From: Psilocybe azurescens
Lineage: Eukaryota; Basidiomycota; Agaricomycetes; Agaricales; Agrocybaceae
Direction of reading: 5' to 3'
DNA length: 64,000 bases
Assembly: GCA_023853785.1 (NCBI GenBank)
Contig: JAJIRX010000704.1
Location: forward strand, 205,443 to 269,442
Part shown: piece after piece, positions 57,019 through 64,000 of the stretch
Position numbering within the stretch: the first letter of the stretch is position 1
How the letters are laid out: every line of letters starts with the position of its first letter
Translations under genes and position numbers: made by a program
Notes under the pieces: model-generated
Told to the model about the DNA's origin: nothing
The model's input: only the letters and a program-made list of their open reading frames with translations
Databases searched by the model: none

Positions 57019-58561
57019 ATGCCTTGGGAGATCATCAAGTTCAATGACGGTGAGCAACAGTTATGAGCTACTAGTTCATGGAGCACTGAACCTGGGATGT
57101 GTATTCAGGCAACGAGATACCGGGCCTAGGGTGAGCGCGAGTCCGGCTATTGTGCTATCGTCAAGGTCGAAGGCGTTAACACGCCTTAACTAGATTCGGG
57201 ACATGGAAAATCCCACTTGGTGATACCACAGTCAACCAGGTCGACCAGGCTATCTCAGTTGGGTTCAGCCACATCGGTGCGTTCGACCTTCCACTGCATC
57301 TTTCACCCAAATCCAAATTTGTCTCGACTCATGTTCGGCTTGGCTTCGTAGATACTGCACAGGCATACAGGAACGAAGCCGAAGCTGGAAAGGCGATCCT
57401 CGAAAGCGGACTCGCGCGGGACGAGATCTTCATCACCACCAAATTCAGCAGGGTGGATGGGCTGGACATCGAGACTTCCATCAAGAACAGCTTGAAGAAT
57501 GTATGTATTCTCCCTTTCCCCACACACCGAAATCGCGTGCTATGCGACGTGAAGCAGAGAGCGCTTAATATTAACGTCGCTGCCATTTCTATAATAGCTG
57601 GGTGTGAAGCACATCGACCTGTACCTCATCCACCACCCGCGTCTTGCTGTACCTGACATTCCCACTGCATGGAGGCAAATGGAGGGCCTCAAAGATGCTG
57701 GCCTCGTCAAGTTCGTGACTCTATGCACTTATTTTGGGCAAAATCCTGATAGCGTGTGTATCAAAATTACAGGAGTATTGGCATCAGCAACTTTGAAATT
57801 GAACACATCGAAACTCTGTTGTCTTCAGCCAAGGTCACTCCCGCTGTGAACCAGGTGCATTTCCTTCCTTTCCCTGATCTCACGCACTCCACGGTTTCCT
57901 GATAAACCTATTGCTTTGCTCGATATTATGACTAGATTATCCTCCACCCCTACGTGTACAAGCGACAAGCGCCCCTCCTGGAATATCTAAACAAGAAAGG
58001 CATCGTCTTCGAGGCGTACAGCCCTCTCATGTGCGTAACACGTATCCTCACCCCTACTCGTGCTGAGTCTGCCGCTGTCTTCAGTCCTGTCACCCAATAC
58101 CCTGGTGGTCCAGTCGACAAGCCTGTCAAAGCGGCTGGAAAGCGCCTCGGAGCAACGGATGACCAGGTGTTGTTGGCCTGGGCGAAAGTGAAAGGAGCCG
58201 TAGTCCTCACGTACTGAATTATCTCTCTCTTTCAACCATTCGAGAGCACGTAGAGCTGACCTGGTGTGATTTGGATTTACACATAGATCGAGCTCGAGAA
58301 GGAGAGGCTTGAAGGGTACCTCCAAGCCGGGGATCTAGGTCCGTATTGAATAAACGACTGATTTTCTTCTGTGTAAAACTTGCTTACACTGGGTTGATTG
58401 CAGTCCTCACCGATGACGAAGTGAAAGCCATTGATGAAGCAGGCGCGCAGGGCACCAAGATCCTCACTGCCCGAACAGTTGTTCGCCGAACCGCTGCTGT
58501 CCTCTTCGCTGGAGCTGTAGGATTGGGAATCTGCTCGTACTTGGGTATCAATGTTCTCTAG
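57019..58561 (+). CDS. Aldo-keto reductase 2 with C-terminal membrane segment
   Basis: Aldo-keto reductase like the gene at 53281. Start MPWEIIKFNDG; LGFGTWKIP; DTAQAYRNEAEAG (Asp, Tyr); ITTKFSRVDGLDIETS (Lys); YLIHHP (His); SIGISNFEIEHIETLL; VNQ-IILHPYVYKRQ; IVFEAYSPL; LGATDDQVLLAWAKVKG. Unlike copy 1 it ends with about 45 extra residues: VVRRTAAVLFAGAVGLGIC then SYLGINVL, a single hydrophobic helix after two Arg, at the very C-terminus. That suggests a tail-anchored enzyme facing the cytosol. Near 58297 the frame needs one more A to give the conserved SSKKERLEGY; alternative splicing could avoid this but shortens the loop. Stop TAG 58559-58561. It converges on ORC5, 205 bp apart. Confidence 0.87.
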
Positions 58562-58766
58562 TACTTAGCTCTATGTAACAAGGCAGTTGTACTTTTTATG
58601 TACTGATTACTTCATGTATGCAATAGAACAATGTGTTTGTTTATAGTCTTGCTAGACACTCGGGATTTTCTGGGGTCGGTACAGTACATAAGTGCTTCCG
58701 TGGATATACTCTAGTGCACCAGAGGAACTCGCGGTTCGACTGTTTGTCTCATTAATGATACGAGCC

Positions 58767-60642
58767 TTATACTGGATCCCACAGTAAGTCGTTCAGAGCG
58801 ACGTTGAGCTGCTTGGCTAGCAACAATGCCGTCTCGTACGATATCGCGCATTTGAACTGAGGAGGCCCATCCAGTCTATCAGCCGGGGACGTCCGATGGA
58901 GCAGGCGCATAGATGTGAGCTCGACAACCTAAAACAGAAAAAATTTCGAGATTGGTGAGGAAGAAGAAAAAAGCAAAAAAGCAACGCACGGAAGAGAAAA
59001 CGCCAACACGGCCGATTTCCATGTCCGTATATTCCCCGGCAAAGTTGAATGTCCCGTACGAGATGACTCGCGATTCCACGTCGTTCTCTTCCAGCAGCGC
59101 GCCCAAGATAGCGATCATGCGATCCAGCGCGAACGTCGTCGGCCCCAGAAGCCGCTGCGAGACCTGCACACAATGTCAGAATCGAGTACAAGGTTCGAAA
59201 GCGAAAACGCGAAAACGAAAAGAGGCATTTGCTCACCTTGGATGGCCCACTCTTCCCAGCCTTCTTCATAACTCTCCGCTTCCGCTTCTTCTCATCCAGC
59301 CCTCTGCCGAACATGCGTATGTCCGACTTTTGGGGGGTTCGTAGACGCTAGGAACGACGCCAACAGGATGAACTTGCCCATTCGCGGCAGCCCCGCTATG
59401 CCTGCCTGGTCGTGATGTCCCGCCTGTGTCGTTTGCGGTCGGACGAGCGTCGTACTACCACCACCACGAGACATGGAGAGGAGGTCTGCTGGAGGCTCGT
59501 TGGCCAGCGCCCAGTCAGTAGCGTTCGTCAGCCGGGGAAGGAGCGCGTGGAGTGCTGCGGTTATCGTGGGGTTGAACAGCTTACTGAGCCGCATCCGTAC
59601 GTCCTCAGAAGGGGTTGAGTCGATCGGAGTATCGTCGTCCATTTGGTCGATGAGAGGTTTGCAGAAGCCTGGCCACCGTGCGGCTGCTATGTAGTGCAGT
59701 TCTTGCGGATCATGTATGAATGAGAAGCAGACATCGCATAGAACGGTGGCGAAATGTTCGTAGAGTGATGTGAGTGAGGGATGGTATGGGTTTGTTCTGA
59801 TGTCGAATGTGGATGATGATGCTGATGATAAGGCAGCGAAGTTGGATATGAGGCTAAGGACGACGTCTAATCAGAAGATTTGAGTCGGTATATAGAAAGG
59901 AAAGGGAAGGGTACATACTTTCTTTGGATGGGGATCGAATGTCGATGTAATACGGATCTGGTGATGCACCAAGTGGTGGTCTAATATCCTGCCATCCTAC
60001 CTGCGAGACGAACACGACACATACGTCCAGCCTTGCCTACAAGAATTCAGTTACCGGGAAGCAATCGAGTAGAGCGAGAAACACGCGTACCAGTTCTGCG
60101 AGACGCGTCAATGGAACGAGGAGTTCGGGAAGCGTTTCTTTCAGTCTCTCGACGTGCTCGACAACGATGACAAACCTCACATTATCGTACCCGGAGTCGA
60201 TTTGTTTCCCTTTGCCTTTCGGGCTAGAGCCAGCTGAGACCCCATTCTTCCGACACAAATGATGGTGTACAGCCCGCAGTCCATGCAAAAAGCTGTCGAG
60301 GTTCTCATTCCATCGTACATCCCCCTCGGCTGCTGCCCAGTTCTCACAACCGTCCTCCCAGTCCGGCTCCCATCCCACGATGCTGTTTATGACGGATTCG
60401 TAGAACAATCTTGATGTGAAGCAGGCTACGCTGTCGACCCGGGCGTAATGTAGCTTTGAGGGGCACTCTGAAGGAGATATCTTGGCTAGATCGCGTAAAA
60501 GCGCGTCGATAGCCCCTAAAGTTATCGTGAAAGCTTCGGTGTCTTGGATGTATATGAAGGGTGGTGGATGTGTGGATAGAAGTGTTCCTAGCTCGTAGGA
60601 GAAGTGCTCGTAGCCTGGAAATGCACGGAATGCATCGACCAT
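58767..60642 (-). CDS. ORC5: Origin recognition complex subunit 5
   Basis: Subunit of the six-part complex that marks replication origins. Start ATG 60642 gives MVDAFRAFPGYEHFSYELG, PPFIYIQDTEAF, NVRFVIVVEHVERLKETLPELLV and, across an intron, LDVCVVFVSQVGWQDIRP, then PDPYYIDIRSPSKE, all fitting the AAA+-like half. The C-terminal ORC5 domain reads GLPRMGKFILLASFLASTNPP, DEKKRKRRVMKKAG, QRLLGPTTFALDRMIAILGALLEE, VVELTSMRLLHRTSPADRLD and QFKCAISYDTALLLAKQLN. Stop 58767-58769. A one-base excess in the TTTTGGGGGG stretch (59328-59337, plus strand) breaks the frame; the deleted copy at 39080 reads through cleanly there, which supports an error in this sequence. The donor before VVELTS is weak (GTTGGC). 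Confidence 0.87.
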
Positions 60643-61180
60643 GGTTTGTAGTGTACAGTGGAGGTTTTGATCTGCAATGTAGAAGGAAACAAAACAATTA
60701 GGGACGTTCAAAGCTGGGCGCAGCTCGCAGATGCCTCAGCTTAGATTTGAGTGTCCGCTTAGAGAGAGAATGTCACGTCTGATTCAAATCTTTCATCCGC
60801 TATCAAGTTGGTCTTCTTCATCAATTGATTGTCTTCACAGTACCGTGCAAACTACTGAGGAAAGACCTCACAGACTCTTTTTACTATCGATCGCAACTCG
60901 GGGCCATTTTTCACCTCCCGAAAACCTCGACAAATATTCTTTAAACCTCCAAAAAGACCTCGAGATTATCGCTCTCCTCGAGAAAACTCGTTATCTTAAT
61001 AGGCACCCTCAGTCCCAAAATGCGGTAACATAGATTTAATTTGGGATGCTTCGTGTTTGGGAGTGGCTTTCAAGTGGATGTCGTAAATGAGAAAGGCGGT
61101 TTGTCACCAAAGGTCACAACGCAGACATTCAAATCTACGTTATACTTGTATTGTGGGCCGAGGCTTTGCCCGGCATTACG
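60643..61180. other. Upstream flank of ORC5
   Basis: About 540 bp with normal CpG frequency and no recognised gene. The part next to the ORC5 start (ttccttctacattg, aaacctccactgtacac) is shared with the flank of the deleted copy at 39080. Confidence 0.5.
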
Positions 61181-61305
61181 AGTCCTTTTTATTTTTACAC
61201 TGTATTCTTTGAGTCTCAGCATTGGCAATTATAGTATTTGTACCAAAACCTAAAGAAAAATATATTATATAATTGTTATTTCTTATATTATCAATGGTAC
61301 TAAAT

Positions 61306-61827
61306 TGTTGAATCCACCTCTGTCAGCCTTAGATCCAAACAGAACATCAAACTTACATAAAAGGGGATAAGTCAAATGGTCAAATGAGGAGTTGAACAGC
61401 AGACAGTCATAGGTGTGTCCAAAGAATGTGATTAGTTTGGTGGGATATATTTTATGAACTATACATCTTAACAAAAGGGAAAAATTAGTAAGTGGGGAAT
61501 GAGTTAGAGAGGAATTAGCAAAAGTGATGTAAGTAATTGATGTGTGCAAGTGAAAGAGTTGAACTCTGAATCACACAGAGAACACAATTCAGAGTGCATG
61601 CAGAGCTTATCAGATGGGCTCATGAACTACCATTGTGAATAAAAAGAATTGAATTCTTGAGTAAATTTAAGTGATTTCTTCTTTTTCTCCACCTATAACT
61701 CTTTGTTACAATACTACTTGCTTCAATTTCAAACAGCTCTATACACTTTCATGTGTTCTACTGAGCAAGAGAATTCTCAGACTGAAGATAAGAGTTCTAT
61801 TATGCAATAATAGGATTCTATTAAACA
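61306..61827. repeat. Possible LTR
   Basis: A 522 bp stretch that starts TGTTGAATCC and ends GGATTCTATTAAACA, so the ends are short inverted repeats of the TG...CA type. It contains aataaaaag (possible polyadenylation signal) about 200 bp from its right end. No second copy or target-site duplication was found within the window, and the sequence after it is not a clear primer-binding site. Confidence 0.3.
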
Positions 61828-62442
61828 TTGGCTCAGTTTTTGCAGCATTGGTGGCTTTATTGCAATATCTGGAGAATTTTAAAACATTTTGAACTTCAGG
61901 TTAGTAGAGTTTTTTCAATATATTTCTACCACACTGACAGGCAGCCAATGCATCCTCATACACACCACATTTTCTGTTGATACCATTGCTGTCTCTTTCT
62001 GTATTTTTGGCTCCATCACTATAGCAGTCATTGACTTAGAAAAGAAACAGCCTGGTCATTGATTGTATTTGTCCTTGGCAAATGGTATCATTAGTAGAGA
62101 CATAACACATTAAAGTTACAGATCACAGCAATAGGGCTATACAGATTTCAAAATATGCTGAAACACTAACAAATATTCTTGTTAGGCACAGCCAAACATT
62201 ACAGAAAGAAATAGTCTACCTGCCAAAATGTCTATTCAATTATTGGAGTGAACAATATATCAAAGTCCAAAGAACAGAAAAAAGGGATACAAAACAGGTA
62301 CAAGATACTACAGAATATAAGAATATAGTCAAATACTAAGGACATAATATCAAGTTTGAATACACCAAGTTTCATTGTTCACAGTAAGAAAGAGGTTAAA
62401 AAGAAGAAAAACAAAGGTGTCATATAATATAGCAACATATAC

Positions 62443-63082
62443 ATGACAGAATCACAAACAATACAAACATCAAGACAACAACCACAGTCCATGGACCCCA
62501 GCTATGACTTGATAGAGGCCAAGGCCACATTGGAGCAGGTGTACACAGATGCACAGCACAATGTGAAAGAATCAACTGCAATGTCAGAATTCAATGTAAG
62601 TTTGTGCTATTATATTAACAAAACATTATCCACTAGCTGAAGACATTGTTGACAGGATGACAAATACCACATGGTGTTTGTCAAGCAACTGCATTCATGG
62701 CATGTAACAAGAAAACCAAAGATGATAAAAAGATACTCACCACATAACAGCATGAAACATGTCAAACCAGTGGCATTTAAGACTGGAGACATAGTATGGG
62801 TCACTATGTCCTTTGTAGCTTATGTGAACAAGGACAATACTGCATCAATAAACATTGTGCTGAAGGCATTGGCATTGATAGAAGAGAAGGTAGGCAACTT
62901 CTATGGCCTCACATTGAAACAAATTGTATTGCTATACAATGATATCAAAACAAATCCAATCAGAAACATGAAGCAGACTCACTGAAAACAATGCAGAAGA
63001 AGATTATCATCAAAAGAAAGAGAGTATTTGATGAAGAGAAGAACATGTGCCACAGCATGGAACACATATTCATCAGCAGCTG
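62443..63082 (+). CDS. Repeat-associated protein of unknown function
   Basis: Two or three short exons that read like one protein: MTESQTIQTSRQQPQ, SYDLIEAKATLEQVYTDAQ, then after an intron near 62597-62655 DDKYHMVFVKQLHSWHV, SPHNSMKHVKPVAFKTGDIVWV, MSFVAYVNKDNTASINIVLKALALIE. A further basic end (IIIKRKRVFDEEKNM) lies in a different frame at about 62990-63082 and needs another intron. I believe similar proteins are present in several copies in mushroom genomes, but I do not know a function. It lies inside the CpG-depleted tract, and its codons are also CpG-free. Confidence 0.4.
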
Positions 63083-64000
63083 AACAGTGCCCATATAGGT
63101 AACACATGTCAACTATTACAATCAACATTATATATTTGACATGTAGCACTACATATAATTTAATGTGCATATAGCACTATTGTTATAGTATATTTGCATT
63201 CTGTAGATCCCTTTGCCCTTATTCCAAAATTCCAGCGCAAGACTGTTTTATTCTCTTCCCTTAAAGGACTGACCAAATTGGCTGTACAATACACATTTAG
63301 GTAGTTAATTAATCCATCTAGATAGTGGACACTTTCTTTTCTTGAAACTACATGTGATTTCCTCTTTAAATATGAATAGCAAGATTGCAGAAGGAAGCAA
63401 TGTCTGTTTAAACATCTCCAATAACTGAGCATTGCAGAGTCCACTTAGAATAAAACAAGCATCAGTCCTTGGCCAGATAACAAACTAGTAGTGTAGAACT
63501 TTACAGAATATGCTTGACAGTTGTAGAAATATTTTCACACAAAGAATGAGGTAGTAAAATGAATTAACCCATTCTTCTTCACAAGATATTCATAAAACTT
63601 GAACTCATTAAAGTTTCAAGCTTCTGAACCACAAATTGCACAAAACATTACACTTACAGCTGAATCACCCTCTGAAGGACCACCTTTATTTTTTACTACT
63701 CAATCTATTTCATAGGTCTAGAGATACCCATTATGCTACTAGATATCTTACTTAGGATAAATTCAATCTTATCTAAGTGTTCAGATACATCTTAAAGCAT
63801 GTATTCAAGGATCAATACACCAATCATTATATAAGTCATAACAACTATAGACTTGGAATGAGACTTACAAATACTTTTTTTTGTAGACAGTAGCAGTAAA
63901 TAATGTTGAGAATTCACCAGCATGACAAAGGCGCCTTAGACACTGTTCACTTTATTCCACCATCATTCCATTATCCCCTTCACCCTTATTTCATGTAGAC

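Larger units (their letters stand above)
61181..64000. mobile_element. CpG-depleted repeat tract, probable decayed transposon
   Basis: AT-rich sequence in which CpG is almost missing: none was found from 61181 to 63232, then only gCGc near 63233 and near 63928. Neighbouring DNA has ordinary CpG. In basidiomycetes this pattern is expected of methylated repeats whose CpGs have decayed to TpG/CpA. No reverse transcriptase, integrase or transposase was recognised in the part inside the window, so the element type is not established. Confidence 0.55.

Noticed and set aside
61306..61827. Solo LTR
   Set aside because: Ends look LTR-like, but no matching target duplication flanks it, so solo status is not supported; kept only as a low-confidence repeat.
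1..64000. tRNA genes, rRNA genes, CRISPR arrays, bacterial operons
   Set aside because: No B-box-plus-cloverleaf combination, no rRNA-like block and no regularly spaced short repeats were seen; intron density rules out a prokaryote.

Overview
The window is nuclear DNA of an Agaricomycete (mushroom-forming basidiomycete). The evidence is many 50-70 bp GT-AG introns in most genes, and families typical of that class: a DUF6534 seven-helix protein, a second seven-helix protein, an arrestin-like protein, a fungal P450, and F-box and kinase-like families. Coding sequence is close-packed from about 41 to 60.7 kb and sparse elsewhere. No tRNA, rRNA or CRISPR array was seen.

Layout. 0-7 kb: three minus-strand genes (arrestin-like, cut by the window edge; Atg27-like; DUF6534). 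7-11.3 kb: gene-poor, with a GA microsatellite. 11.3-14 kb: a cytochrome P450. 14-18.7 kb: gene-poor. 18.7-20 kb: a seven-helix membrane protein. 20.4-36.1 kb: a large inverted duplication. A head-to-head pair (kinase-like on minus, F-box on plus) lies at 20,975-24,895 and again in mirror image at 32,200-36,106, with further broken fragments of both genes beside them. Between the arms are a C2H2 zinc-finger gene (25.9-28.6 kb) and a 410-425 bp tandem repeat (30.0-31.0 kb). 36.1-38.8 kb: a P-loop NTPase of the large mushroom family that resembles Crinkler-type NTPase/nuclease proteins. 39.1-40.3 kb: a second, internally deleted ORC5. 41.2-60.6 kb: a housekeeping block with Nop4/RBM28-like ribosome biogenesis factor, a coiled-coil protein with FG-like repeats, profilin, a TFIIIC subunit, two aldo-keto reductases flanking a 2OG-Fe(II) oxygenase, and the intact ORC5. 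61.2-64 kb: AT-rich sequence almost without CpG, with the look of a methylated, decayed transposon.

Two points change how the window should be read. First, conserved genes, including ones expected to be essential (profilin, ORC5, Nop4), are each broken by single-base length changes, nearly always in mononucleotide runs, while the protein continues perfectly in another frame. This looks like residual assembly error rather than gene death, and any gene model taken literally will be wrong at those points. Second, the F-box/kinase pair has been copied as a unit, which makes it the best candidate here for a linked, little-described gene module. All domain calls are from reading the translations by eye; no database search was possible.
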